The notes: generated by a model not told the origin, from the sequence alone. A DNA stretch of 64,000 bases from Caulobacter sp. (GCF_017744445.1 NZ_JAGIBH010000009.1:124001-188000), one strand, 5' to 3'; counted from the first letter of the stretch, positions 48,999-57,158 are shown. Translations and numbers: made by a program.

Positions 48999-49655
48999 AT
49001 GCACCCGCCCCTGCGTCACACCCTCCCCCCCGACGCCATCCCCCGCCACCTGCACGCCGCGCCCTACGCCGCCGTGGTGCTGGAAGGCGGCTACGAGGAA
49101 GCCGGCGAGCGCGGCCGCTATCGGGTCGAGGCCGGCGACGTGCTGGTCCACGCCGCCTTCAGTGCGCATTTCAACCCCGCGCCCGGCCGCCGCGTCGTCG
49201 TGCTGAACCTGCCCCTCACCGCCTCGCCGGCCTTCGCCATCGCCCGCCTGGCCGATCCTGACACGCTGGTCCGCCTGGCCGAGCGCGATCCCGTCGCCGC
49301 CACCGCCTATCTGGTCACCCACTGGACGTCCGGCCGCGCCGCCCTCGCCGACGCGCCCGACCGCATGGCCGCGGCCCTTTCGGACGCCTCGGACCTGGCC
49401 ATCGAGGCCTGGGCCCGCGATCACGGCGTCACCCGCGAGACGGCCTTCCGCTGGTTCCGCCAGGCGTATGGGGTGGCGCCCTCGCGGTATCGGGTGGAGG
49501 CGCGGGCGCGGCGGGCTTGGGGGCTGATCACGGGATCGTCCGAGACGCTGGCGGGGATCGCGGCGGAGGTCGGGTTCACCGACCAGGCGCACATGACGCG
49601 GGACGTGAAGGCGCTGACGGGGCGGACGCCGGGGGCGTGGAGAACGGCGGCATAA
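48999..49655 (+). CDS. AraC-family regulator
   Basis: 218 residues. Short cupin-like N-terminal half (YAAVVLEGGYEEAGERGRYRVEAGDVLVHAAFSAH) and a C-terminal double helix-turn-helix: LAIEAWARDHGVTRETAFRWFRQAYGVAPSRYRVEARARRAW and LAGIAAEVGFTDQAHMTRDVKALTGRTPGAWR, the second being the AraC signature. Target and ligand unknown. The start lacks an SD. Followed by the family F repeat and the acyltransferase gene. Confidence 0.88.
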   Translation: MHPPLRHTLPPDAIPRHLHAAPYAAVVLEGGYEEAGERGRYRVEAGDVLVHAAFSAHFNPAPGRRVVVLNLPLTASPAFAIARLADPDTLVRLAERDPVAATAYLVTHWTSGRAALADAPDRMAAALSDASDLAIEAWARDHGVTRETAFRWFRQAYGVAPSRYRVEARARRAWGLITGSSETLAGIAAEVGFTDQAHMTRDVKALTGRTPGAWRTAA

Positions 49656-49657
49656 AG

Positions 49658-49777
49658 ATCCTCCCCCGCGTTGCGGGGGAGGTGGCCCAGAGGGCCGGAG
49701 GGGGGCTAACGCGGCATGCGTCCAGCTAGCCCCCTCAGTCGCTACGCGACAGCTCCCCCGCATCGCGGGGGAGCATC
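49658..49777. repeat. Family F palindromic repeat, copy 2
   Basis: GATCCTCCCCCGCGTTGCGG to CATCGCGGGGGAGCATC; matches the copy at 163-283 throughout, including GCTAGCCCCCTCAGTCGCT. Confidence 0.9.
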
Positions 49778-49816
49778 TATCTGGCCGCCGCGCGCTTCCC
49801 ATGCCACAGCTTCCCC

Positions 49817-50917
49817 ATGCGCCTGCCCCCCCTGAAACCCGACTCCGACCAGATGCTGCACCTGGACGCCCTGCGGATCGTGGGCGCCGTGATGATCGTG
49901 GTGTTCCACTTCAACCGGTTCATCAACCTGGACGGCCAGTGGCGGCTGGCGGACGACACGATCAAGAGCTTCAGCCTGATCGTGGACCTGTTCTTCCTGA
50001 TCTCCGGCTACGTCATGGCCGCGATCTATACCGGCAAGCTGACCACCGCCGCCAAGTACCGCGACTTCCTGCAAAAGCGCTTGGCGCGCCTGGGTCCGCT
50101 GCACTGGGCGACGATGCTGGTGTTCGTCGCGATCGCCGCCCTGGGCTGGGCCGGCCTGCTGAACGAGCGGGACCCGTCGCGCTATGACGTCGGCTGCATC
50201 CCGCAGAACGTGCTGTTCATCCACGCCTGGGGGACCTGCAAGGCCCAGACCTGGAACTTCGTCAGCTGGGCGATCAGCGCCGAGATGGGCCTGTACATCG
50301 CCCTGCCCGCTCTGTTCTGGATCACCGCCCGCGGCGCCTGGGCCACGGCGACCACCGCCATTGGCAGCCTGATCCTGCTGCTGTGGATCTCGCGCACCGG
50401 CGAGACCTTCTCGCAGTGGACCTACGACTTCGGCGTCGCCCGCGCCGTGCCGGGCTTCATGCTGGGCATGCTGGCGTTCCAGCTGCGGGACGCCCTGGCG
50501 AAGATCCCCTACGCCCGCTTTGTCATGTGGGGTCTGCTGGCGGCGTTCATCGTCGCATCGGGGATGGGCGCCTCGCGGACAAGCCTGCTCTTCGTCATCT
50601 ACGCCGTCGGCCTGGCCGGCGTCGCGGCCGACGCGCAAGGCGTCCAGGGCGGCGTCAGCAAGGCCATGGCGCCCTGGGCGCAACTCAGCTTCAGCCTCTA
50701 CCTGCTGCACCCGATCGCGCTGAAGGTGGCGCTGAACTGGGTAGGGTTCGGGATGTGGCGGCTGAACGGGGATGCGATGCGGCTGTGGTGCCTGGTGTGG
50801 ATCGTGGCGCTTTTCCCGATCGCCTATCTGTCGCTGATCAGCTTCGAGCGCCCGGCGCGGGACGCTTTGGCCAACCTCGGCAAACCCAAAAAAACCTCGT
50901 CATCCCGGGCGGCGTAG
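49817..50917 (+). CDS. Acyltransferase 3 family membrane protein
   Basis: 366 residues, about ten transmembrane helices. Family signature LHLDALRIVGAVMIVVFHFNRF (catalytic His in VFHF), LFFLISGYVMAAIY, KRLARLGPLHWATML and NFVSWAISAEMGLYIALPALFW, then FSLYLLHPIALKVALNWV. It O-acylates extracellular carbohydrates or lipids; substrate unknown. ATG at 49817. Its 3' end runs into a family E repeat. Confidence 0.9.
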   Translation: MRLPPLKPDSDQMLHLDALRIVGAVMIVVFHFNRFINLDGQWRLADDTIKSFSLIVDLFFLISGYVMAAIYTGKLTTAAKYRDFLQKRLARLGPLHWATMLVFVAIAALGWAGLLNERDPSRYDVGCIPQNVLFIHAWGTCKAQTWNFVSWAISAEMGLYIALPALFWITARGAWATATTAIGSLILLLWISRTGETFSQWTYDFGVARAVPGFMLGMLAFQLRDALAKIPYARFVMWGLLAAFIVASGMGASRTSLLFVIYAVGLAGVAADAQGVQGGVSKAMAPWAQLSFSLYLLHPIALKVALNWVGFGMWRLNGDAMRLWCLVWIVALFPIAYLSLISFERPARDALANLGKPKKTSSSRAA

Positions 50918-51000
50918 CCGACCCGGGACCCAGGGGCAGCCGCACCGCATTGGCCCCTGGGTCCCGGCTCTCCGCTTCGCTACGGCCGGGATGACAAGCT
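50896..51000. repeat. Family E palindromic repeat, copy 2
   Basis: CTCGTCATCCCGGGCGGCGT to CGGCCGGGATGACAAGCT; lies between the convergent acyltransferase and HAD genes and overlaps the last codons of the acyltransferase gene. Confidence 0.9.
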
Positions 51001-51710
51001 TATTTTGGGCGTTGAGTCAGACTATCCACCCACCCCGGCAGCTCGCTGATGCTCGAGAGCTCCACATACCGCTCATGCCCCACCGGAGCCTCGGCGGCCT
51101 CGTGCGCCCACACCAGCGGATACGGGATCAGGGCGCTCCAGCAGCCGGCTTCCAGGGCCGGCAGGATGTCGGACTTCATCGAGTTGCCGGCCATCACCGC
51201 CTGCTCGGCGCCCGTGCCATAGCGCTCGAACACCCGGCGATAGGTGCCGGCGTCCTTCTCGGACACAATCTCGACGGCCACGAAGTAGTCGCCCAGCCCC
51301 GACGAGGCCAGTTTCTGCTCCTGGTGCAGCAGGTCGCCCTTGGTGATCAGGATCAGGCGGTAGCGCTCCGACAGCTCGGCCAGGGCCTTGTCGACACCCG
51401 ACAGCGGCTCGATCGGCTCGGTCAGCATCTCGCGGCCCACGGCCAGGATCTCGCGGATCACGCGGGTGTCGACCGCGCCGTCGGTGACCTCCAGCGCCGT
51501 CTCGATCATCGACAGGGTGAAGCCCTTGGCCCCGTAGCCATAGACCCGCAGGTTGCGCTTCTCGCAGGCCAGCAGCTGGCTCTCGATCTTCTCGGGATCG
51601 CCGTGGTCGGACAGCAGGTCCAGGAAGCGGGCGTGCGACAGACGGAACTTGCTCTCGCAATGCCAGAGGGTGTCGTCGGCGTCGACGCCGACGGTGGTGA
51701 TCGTGGTCAT
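51000..51710 (-). CDS. HAD-family hydrolase
   Basis: 236 residues. HAD motif I VGVDADDTLWHCE (DxDxT with Asp nucleophile), motif II RLILITKGD, Lys in IVSEKDAGTYRRVF and motif IV VMAGNSMKSDILPALEAGC. A helical cap lies between residues 20 and 95. Likely a small-molecule phosphatase; the substrate cannot be told. Divergent from a small membrane protein gene, with an 18-base palindrome between them. Confidence 0.9.
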   Translation of the reverse strand: MTTITTVGVDADDTLWHCESKFRLSHARFLDLLSDHGDPEKIESQLLACEKRNLRVYGYGAKGFTLSMIETALEVTDGAVDTRVIREILAVGREMLTEPIEPLSGVDKALAELSERYRLILITKGDLLHQEQKLASSGLGDYFVAVEIVSEKDAGTYRRVFERYGTGAEQAVMAGNSMKSDILPALEAGCWSALIPYPLVWAHEAAEAPVGHERYVELSSISELPGWVDSLTQRPK

Positions 51711-51734
51711 GCGGCGAGACTAGCACGGAAATCA

Positions 51735-51752
51735 CATAAGGATATCCTTATG
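51735..51752. promoter_or_regulatory. Perfect 18-base palindrome (operator candidate)
   Basis: CATAAGGATATCCTTATG is its own complement and sits 25 bases upstream of the HAD gene start. The GATATC-centred form recalls SahR-type operators of methionine metabolism, from memory and unchecked. Confidence 0.6.
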
Positions 51753-51836
51753 CCCGCTGCGACTTATGGGACGTTTATGCCGGGGACCGCTTTTCCGAAC
51801 AGCGCCCTTACGCGGCCTGGACGTATTTCAAGCGTC

Positions 51837-52103
51837 ATGACCGCCCGATCCCCCGCCCATCGCCGCCTGCTGCTGGTCCTGATGATCGTGGGCCTGGGCG
51901 GTTTCGCCGGCCTGATCGCCCTAAGCACGCGATTTGGGAGCGCCCACCTCCCGCTCCACGCCGACCTGATCCGGTTCTTCGCGCTGGTCTGGCTGATGGT
52001 GTTCGGCGCGGCGCGGATCCTCGTCCATCTGGACGCGGCGCTCGACCATGAGGCGCCCGACACCGACCACTGGTCGCGCCTGCGCGGCCGAGGCGACCTC
52101 TAG
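51837..52103 (+). CDS. Small two-helix membrane protein, unknown function
   Basis: 88 residues from the ATG at 51837: MTARSPAHRRLLLVLMIVG. Two hydrophobic segments (about 10-30 and 45-63, LIRFFALVWLMVFGAARIL) with a charged C-terminal tail. An earlier in-frame ATG at 51750 lies inside the palindrome and would add 29 residues. I do not recognise a family. A strong terminator follows at once. Confidence 0.6.
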   Translation: MTARSPAHRRLLLVLMIVGLGGFAGLIALSTRFGSAHLPLHADLIRFFALVWLMVFGAARILVHLDAALDHEAPDTDHWSRLRGRGDL

Positions 52104-52111
52104 ACGCGGAA

Positions 52112-52140
52112 AAGCCCCGGACACCTGGTGTCCGGGGCTT
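52112..52140. terminator. Bidirectional terminator
   Basis: AAGCCCCGGACACC and GGTGTCCGGGGCTT form a perfect 14-base stem around one base, with A-rich and T-rich edges. It sits between convergent small genes (51837-52103 and 52167-52310). Confidence 0.85.
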
Positions 52141-52166
52141 GTTTCCAGGCGCTTTGGAGCGGCCGC

Positions 52167-52310
52167 TTAGAAGGTCAGCGCGACGAACACCACGATGCTG
52201 ACCGGCACGGCCGCCGACAGGGCCAGGTTCAGCACGGTCTCGCCGACGCCCAGGGCGAACTTGGCGGAGATCGCGGCGATCTTGGCGGTAGTCGGGTCCA
52301 GGTGGGTCAT
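52167..52310 (-). CDS. 47-residue single-helix membrane protein
   Basis: Starts MTHLDPTTAKIAAISAKFAL and ends with a hydrophobic stretch LSAAVPVSIVVFVALTF, so it is a short amphipathic segment plus one transmembrane helix. AAGGAG lies 5 bases before the ATG at 52310, and a strong terminator follows the stop, which together support a real gene. No family recognised. It is on the same strand as TonB receptor 2, downstream of its terminators. Confidence 0.65.
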   Translation of the reverse strand: MTHLDPTTAKIAAISAKFALGVGETVLNLALSAAVPVSIVVFVALTF

Positions 52311-52405
52311 GGGTGCTCCTTGCGACTCGGAGCATGGACCGGCGGTGGTTAACGCCCAGATTCCGCCACAGTCACGGAACCGCGACAGATTGTCCCCTCA
52401 CCGCC

Positions 52406-52442
52406 CAAAAAGAACGGCGCGTCCTCGGTGGAGGACACGCCG
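52406..52442 (-). terminator. Rho-independent terminator, TonB receptor 2 (distal)
   Basis: On the minus strand CGGCGTGTCCTC, 4-base loop, GAGGACGCGCCG, then TTCTTTTTGGG. One G-T wobble in the stem. Confidence 0.8.
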
Positions 52443-52496
52443 CGAAGGCCACGCGCGAGGGGAGGCAGTGACTAGGATCCCGCGCGCGAATGGGGT

Positions 52497-52536
52497 GGAA
52501 AAGAACCCCGCCGGCCCAGGGAACGCGGCCGGCGGG
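52497..52536 (-). terminator. Stem-loop/terminator after TonB receptor 2 (proximal)
   Basis: Perfect 10-base arms CCCGCCGGCC (52507-52516) and GGCCGGCGGG (52527-52536), followed on the minus strand by GTTCTTTTCC. It lies 21 bases after the receptor stop. Confidence 0.65.
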
Positions 52537-52556
52537 ATAGAGGGAACTCAGAAGGC

Positions 52557-55500
52557 CTAGAAGCTCATCCGCAGGCCGACCACATATTGGCGGCCGGGCT
52601 TGTAGTAGGTGAAGGTCGCGTTGTCGTACTGGAAGTGCGAGCGCAGCGCCTCGTTGGTCAGGTTGGTCACGTTGAAGGTCAGCTGCGGGGCGTTCTTCAG
52701 GCCGAAGATCTTCTCCAGGTCGTAGCTCGAGGAGAAGTCCGTCTGCTTGTAGTCGTCCGCGAACAGGGCGGCCGCGCCGATGCCGTTCTGGTTGGCGCTG
52801 CTCGACTGCGAGCCCTTCCGGAACACATGGCTCAGGCGCAGGCTGACGCCGTTATGCTCGTAGTAGCCCGTCAGGTTGTAGGTGTACTTGGCCACGCCGT
52901 AGGCGATCGCCGGACCGTTGCTGGTCTGGTCGACGATGGTGGCGTTGGCGTTGACGCCCAGGCCCTCGACGCCGAAGCGGCTGGTCAGGAAGTCCAGCGG
53001 CTGGACCCATTGGAATTCCAGGCCGTTGATCGTCAGCTTGTTGTCGACGTTGATCTGCGACTGGATCTGGACCTGCGCCGCACCCGGGCCGCCGCGCGAA
53101 TTGATCGCGGTCTTCTGGGTGTCGTTCAGGGTGTCGTAGGTGATGCCGTACTGGGCCAGGTAGCCGAACGGCTGGGTCACGACGTTGTTCTGCGTGAAGC
53201 CGGTGATCGACTTGCGGAACGCGTTGACCGCGATCACGCCTTCCTGGCCGGTGTAGAACTCGAAGCCCAGGTCGATATTCTTCGAGAAGTACGGCGTCAG
53301 GGCCGAGTTGCCGATCGTGGCCTGGTCGGCCGACGGGGCGCCGAAGCTGACGCCCGGCAGCTGGGCGGCCGGATCGGGACGGGTCATGGTCTCGGACACC
53401 GCCACGCGGGCGACGGCGTGCTCGCTGACATCGTAGGCGATGTTCGCGGCCGGCAGCCACTTCGAATAGGTGTTCTCGACATAGACGAAGTTGGTGATGT
53501 TCGGATAACGCGCGCCGTCGGCCAGCTGGGCGCCGCCCGGCAGGGTGTTGCGCGGGTCGGCCAGCGAGACCCGGCCGCCGATCGTCTGCTTGGTGTGGAC
53601 GTAGCGGACGCCGACATTGAAGCGCAGGTCGCTGTCCATCACCTGGGTGACGCCGTTCAGCTCCGTATAGGCCGAGCTGTTCTTCTCGTTGATATAGCCG
53701 CCGCTGGCGCCGGTGTTGGAACCGCCGGCCTCGGGCGAGGCGTCATGCAGCGCGTCGTAGTTGGTGGCCTTCTTGACCTTGTCCCAGTCGACGGTGACGA
53801 AGCCGGCCGGGCCGGGCTTGAGGTAGCTAGCCAGGCTGGCGGTCGGGATCAGCGAGCCGCCGTAGGTCAGCGTCCCGGTCTGGCCGGCCGTGGCCCCCGT
53901 GCCGTAGCCCGGATAGGTCGGATAGCCGGCCGGCGCGGCGCCCGGCTGGTTCAGGCCCTGACAAGGCGGCGTGCTGTTGGGCGACAGCAGGTTGATGCTG
54001 GGGTTGTTGCCGCAGGTCGCGTTCTGCCACGGGGTGGTGTTGTCGTAGCCGCGGATGGTGCGCGAGACGTCGTCATAGTTGGCGCCGACCTTCAGGTTCA
54101 GCGCGTCCTGGCCCCAGGTGACGGCGGCGCGGGCGCCCTTGGTCTCGTACCAGCGCCGTTCGTCCTGCATGTTCACCCGGCCACCGTTCCAGATGAAGTT
54201 GGCGGGGTTGTTCAGGTCAAGGCTGCTCTTGATCGTCGGGATGCCGTTCGGGCTGTAGATGTAGTCGACGGTCGTGGAGAGGCCGAGCGCCGTCACCGGC
54301 CCGAAGGTCGGGCTTTCGCGGTGGAAGGTGCTCTTGGTGTAGTTGGCCTGGGCCTCGAGCTTGAGGTTGTCGCTGATGCGCCATTCGCCGCCCGGATTGA
54401 TCCCCCACAGCTCGGTCTTCTCGAGATAGGGACGGAATTCCAGGAAGAACTGCGAGTTGGCGTAGGTGCCCTGCGTGACCGTGCAGCCGGCCGAGCAGTC
54501 GGTCTTGTCGTACTTGGTGTTCAGCGGGATGATCGCGCCGTTGCGGACGATCCAGTTCATGTCCTCGCGCAGCAGGTCGTTGTTCTTGTAGCCGTACATC
54601 CCGTCGACATAGAAGTTCATGTCGTCGTTCGGACGCCATTCGACGCTGCCGACCAGGTTGATGCGGTCGCGGCGGCCGTACTCGGCCGACGGACGACCCA
54701 GGCGCGGCAGCAGGCCGTTGTCGATCTGCTGGATCGAGGCGCCGGGGTTGTTGGCCAGCAGGAAGTCGCGGTCGATGACCGTGCCGGCCACCAGGCCGCC
54801 GCCCGCGCCGACCGGCACCGTGCCCGGGATCGTCCAGTTGCCGCCGCCGGTCGGGTTACAGCCGGTGGTCGCGCCGCACTGGGCCGCCGACAGGTTCGGG
54901 TTGGTGAAGCCGATGGTCTCGTAGCCCCGCGTGTCGGTGTTCAGGCGCTGGCCCGAAACCCCGAACAGGACGCCGAAGCTGTCCCAGGTCTTGCTGGCGA
55001 TCAGCGAGCCCTTGCCGCCCAGCTTGGCGCCGTCGGCCTTCACGCCCTGGACGTTCATGGTCAGGTGCTGGCCGGGACGGTCGAACGGACGCGCCGAGCG
55101 CATGTCGATGTTACCGGCCGCGCCGCCTTCCAGCAGGCTGGCCGAGTAGCTCTTGTTGACCGTCAGCTTGGTGAACAGGTCGGTCGGGAAGAAGCTCAGG
55201 TCGACCGAGCGGTCGGTGCCCTGCGCGTCGGTCGCGCCCGACGAGGCCACGGCGATCGAAGCGCCGTTCAGCGTCACGTTGGTGAAGTTCGAACCCAGGC
55301 CGCGGATGGCGACGTTCGTGCCTTCGCCCGTGATGTCGCGGGTGATGGTGATGCCGGGGATGCGGTTGAACGACTCGGCGATGTTGGAGTCAGGGAACTT
55401 ACCGATGTCCTCGGCGAAGATGGCGTCGGCGAAGCCGGTCGTCTCGCGCTTGGCCACGGTCGATTGCGCCAGGCTCTTGCGATAGCCGGTGACGACGATC

Positions 55501-55634
55501 TCCTCGACGGAGTCGCTGGCGGCGGGCGTCGGCGCGGTCTGGGCGAAAGCGGCCTGACCGATTGCCAGACTGGTCAGGCAGGTCGCGCCAATGAGAGCCA
55601 GGCGGACGGAACGATTTTGTCGAATGGACGGCAT
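52557..55634 (-). CDS. TonB-dependent receptor 2
   Basis: 1025 residues. Signal peptide MPSIRQNRSVRLALIGATCLTSLAIGQAAFA, TonB-box-like SVEEIVVTGYRKSLAQS, plug with FAEDIGKFPDSNIAESFNRIPGITI, then TDLFTKLTVNKSYSASLLEGGAAGNIDMRSARPFD, and a barrel ending ...YVVGLRMSF. TIGR01782-like. The promoter carries the same GntR-type and LacI-type sites as receptor 1, so it probably belongs to the same regulon although unrelated genes separate it from the xylan enzymes. Confidence 0.92.
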   Translation of the reverse strand: MPSIRQNRSVRLALIGATCLTSLAIGQAAFAQTAPTPAASDSVEEIVVTGYRKSLAQSTVAKRETTGFADAIFAEDIGKFPDSNIAESFNRIPGITITRDITGEGTNVAIRGLGSNFTNVTLNGASIAVASSGATDAQGTDRSVDLSFFPTDLFTKLTVNKSYSASLLEGGAAGNIDMRSARPFDRPGQHLTMNVQGVKADGAKLGGKGSLIASKTWDSFGVLFGVSGQRLNTDTRGYETIGFTNPNLSAAQCGATTGCNPTGGGNWTIPGTVPVGAGGGLVAGTVIDRDFLLANNPGASIQQIDNGLLPRLGRPSAEYGRRDRINLVGSVEWRPNDDMNFYVDGMYGYKNNDLLREDMNWIVRNGAIIPLNTKYDKTDCSAGCTVTQGTYANSQFFLEFRPYLEKTELWGINPGGEWRISDNLKLEAQANYTKSTFHRESPTFGPVTALGLSTTVDYIYSPNGIPTIKSSLDLNNPANFIWNGGRVNMQDERRWYETKGARAAVTWGQDALNLKVGANYDDVSRTIRGYDNTTPWQNATCGNNPSINLLSPNSTPPCQGLNQPGAAPAGYPTYPGYGTGATAGQTGTLTYGGSLIPTASLASYLKPGPAGFVTVDWDKVKKATNYDALHDASPEAGGSNTGASGGYINEKNSSAYTELNGVTQVMDSDLRFNVGVRYVHTKQTIGGRVSLADPRNTLPGGAQLADGARYPNITNFVYVENTYSKWLPAANIAYDVSEHAVARVAVSETMTRPDPAAQLPGVSFGAPSADQATIGNSALTPYFSKNIDLGFEFYTGQEGVIAVNAFRKSITGFTQNNVVTQPFGYLAQYGITYDTLNDTQKTAINSRGGPGAAQVQIQSQINVDNKLTINGLEFQWVQPLDFLTSRFGVEGLGVNANATIVDQTSNGPAIAYGVAKYTYNLTGYYEHNGVSLRLSHVFRKGSQSSSANQNGIGAAALFADDYKQTDFSSSYDLEKIFGLKNAPQLTFNVTNLTNEALRSHFQYDNATFTYYKPGRQYVVGLRMSF

Positions 55635-55729
55635 GTTTCTCCCCTAAGAGACGGTGCTCTGCGCACTTGTTCTGTTGCCGCCGCGGGGCCGCCGGCCTTC
55701 CCATGCCGACGTTCGCGCCTCCACGACGG

Positions 55730-55743
55730 TGGTAGCGGTCACA
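55730..55743 (+). promoter_or_regulatory. LacI-type (XylR-like) operator, receptor 2
   Basis: TGGTAGCGGTCACA matches the Caulobacter XylR operator TGGTAGCGCTAACA at 12 of 14 bases. Confidence 0.65.
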
Positions 55744-55781
55744 AAGAGCAGCGTTACGAGGTAAGTCCTATTCGGTCAAGG

Positions 55782-55792
55782 TGGTCTGACCT
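55782..55792. promoter_or_regulatory. GntR (FadR-type) operator, receptor 2
   Basis: TGGTCTGACCT matches TGGTCNGACCA at 10 of 11 positions, within the longer imperfect palindrome AAGGTGGTCTGACCTT. Confidence 0.65.
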
Positions 55793-56059
55793 TATCAGAG
55801 GATGAACGTCCGACCTTTGAGGCCAGGCTGCGGCGCCGGCGCCACGCTATGGGCGTGGGCGGAGGAGGCATTGGGCGGTAAGATTGGGGTTTTTGCGCCG
55901 ATGTTCGCGCGCACATCGGCGAATGGTCGGAGGATAGATCTCGCGCGGAACGGCAGATCTTCTCGAGTCGTGACGGTGAAAGCAGCCGCTGGCGCGCAAA
56001 AGTCGTAAAATTACTCAGACAAAAATGTCAGACCAATGGTGGCGCTGGCAGATCGTTGA

Positions 56060-56168
56060 GCGCCCCTCCTTCTCCCTCGTTTCACGGGGAAGGAGGCAGC
56101 TGCACCATCCTGCCCCGCTTGCGGGGGAGGTGGCGCGCTGCGGATACGCAGCGTGACGGAGGGGGCGC
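56060..56168 (-). repeat. Family D repeat, copy 4 (left flank of DUF559 gene, inverted and shortened)
   Basis: 109 bp, GCGCCCCTCC to GGAGGGGGCGC. Inner order is the reverse complement of copies 1, 2, 3 and 5 (CCTGCCCCGCTTGCGGGGG on the right half). It lacks about 27 bases of the left arm. Ends 19 bases before the DUF559 start. Confidence 0.9.
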
Positions 56169-56181
56169 AAGTCGCTAAATT
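56153..56181 (+). promoter_or_regulatory. Leaderless promoter of DUF559 gene, -35 inside repeat
   Basis: GTGACGG (56153-56159) in the repeat terminus, 14 bases, GCTAAATT (56174-56181), 6 bases, ATG. Fits the Caulobacter housekeeping promoter form TTGaCgS-N10-14-GCtaNaWC closely. Confidence 0.6.
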
Positions 56182-56187
56182 CAACCT

Positions 56188-56556
56188 ATGAGATCAAGTT
56201 CCAAAACCCACACCCAAGCCAAGACGCTACGCCGCGCCCTAACCCCACCCGAAGTCATCCTCTGGGCCCGTCTCCGCGCCCGCCAACCCGACGGCCCGCG
56301 TATCCGCCGCCAGCATCCGATCGGCCCGTACATCGCCGACTTCTACTGCTCGGCCGCGAAGCTGGTGATCGAGGTCGACGGCTGGAGCCACAACATGGGC
56401 GATCGGCCAGCGCGGGACGAGCGACGCGACGCTTGGATGGTCGAGCAAGGGCTCACGGTCGTGCGGTATCCGGCGGATGAGGTGATGCGCGATCCGATCG
56501 GGGTGGCGGATGGAATTTGGGATGCGTGCGTGGCGCGGATGCGGAGTCGCCGCTGA
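56188..56556 (+). CDS. DUF559 (Vsr-like fold) endonuclease-like protein, second copy
   Basis: 122 residues. AKTLRRALTPPEVILWARLRA, IRRQHPIGPYIADFYCSAAKLVIEVDGWSHN (acidic metal-site residues), RDERRDAWMVEQGLTVVRYPADEVM. Same domain as 7953-8396 with its own family-typical C-terminus (VADGIWDACVARMRSRR). Function not established; the fold is shared with Vsr mismatch endonucleases. No SD and a promoter placing transcription start at the ATG. The left repeat ends 19 bases before the ATG; the right repeat starts on the base after the stop. Confidence 0.88.
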   Translation: MRSSSKTHTQAKTLRRALTPPEVILWARLRARQPDGPRIRRQHPIGPYIADFYCSAAKLVIEVDGWSHNMGDRPARDERRDAWMVEQGLTVVRYPADEVMRDPIGVADGIWDACVARMRSRR

Positions 56557-56692
56557 GCGCCCCCTCCGTCACGTCGCGTATCCGCGCCGCGCCACCTCCC
56601 CCGCAAGCGGGGCAGGAGGGAGACAGCTTCCTCCTCACCCGTGAAACGGGGGAGGTGGATCGCTGCGGATACGCAGCGAGACGGAGGGGCGC
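56557..56692 (+). repeat. Family D repeat, copy 5 (right flank of DUF559 gene)
   Basis: 136 bp, GCGCCCCCTCCGTC to GACGGAGGGGCGC, abutting the DUF559 stop codon. Inverted relative to copy 4. Confidence 0.92.
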
Positions 56693-56702
56693 TAAGCGGC
56701 GC

Positions 56703-56957
56703 TTAGTTCACACTAGCCCGTCCGTACCGATGCCCCCGGTTCACCCGCCGCAGCGAGGCCGGATACCGATGCAGCTGGCTCTCCGGCCTGATCGGGCGCG
56801 CCACCAGCCCGCCCCCACAGTCCGGACACGCCGTCTCGAACCGCACGTCCGCGCAATCGGCGCAGAACGTATGCTCGAAGGTGCAGATTCGGGCCGCGTC
56901 GCTGTCGGGCGGCAGGTTGGCGTCACAGCACTCGCAATTGGGGCGCAGTTCGAGCAT
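56703..56957 (-). CDS. DUF1272 zinc-ribbon-like protein
   Basis: 84 residues starting MLELRPNCECCDANLPPDSD. Cys pairs C-E-C-C, ICTFEHTFCADCAD and TACPDCGGGLV are the DUF1272 pattern, probably binding zinc. Basic C-terminus (RRVNRGHRYGRASVN). Role unknown. Start at the ATG at 56957 with GGAGGACGG upstream, giving the usual family N-terminus. Confidence 0.88.
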   Translation of the reverse strand: MLELRPNCECCDANLPPDSDAARICTFEHTFCADCADVRFETACPDCGGGLVARPIRPESQLHRYPASLRRVNRGHRYGRASVN

Positions 56958-57115
56958 GGGTCCGTCCTCCCGTGTTCGCCCAGTTCTTTCGCCTAAAAGG
57001 TTCTGATTGCTTGGAAGCCTTTCACCATAAGGGCTTTTCAGCCGCCCGCGCGAGGGGGCGCGGTCGCATATCACGGGAATGTGGAGCCAAGCGAAATCCG
57101 CGTGATCAGGTGGGG

Positions 57116-57144
57116 TTGCTCCCCCTCCCCTAACCCCCTATACA
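57116..57144 (+). promoter_or_regulatory. Promoter of carA
   Basis: TTGCTC (57116-57121), exactly 17 bases, TATACA (57139-57144). Transcription would begin near 57151, about 85 bases before the carA ATG. Confidence 0.6.
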
Positions 57145-57158
57145 CCGCGCCGTTTGCG

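Larger units (their letters stand above)
55635..56059. promoter_or_regulatory. Control region of TonB receptor 2
   Basis: A 425-base stretch with no convincing gene before the family D repeat. It holds a LacI-type site (55730-55743), a GntR-type site (55782-55792) and a weaker GntR-like ATGTCAGACCA at 56025-56035. A 68-codon open frame at 55802-56008 has no coding support. Confidence 0.6.

Noticed and set aside
55802..56008. 68-codon plus-strand frame upstream of the second DUF559 gene
   Set aside because: No SD, no recognisable domain, and it overlaps regulatory DNA of receptor 2.
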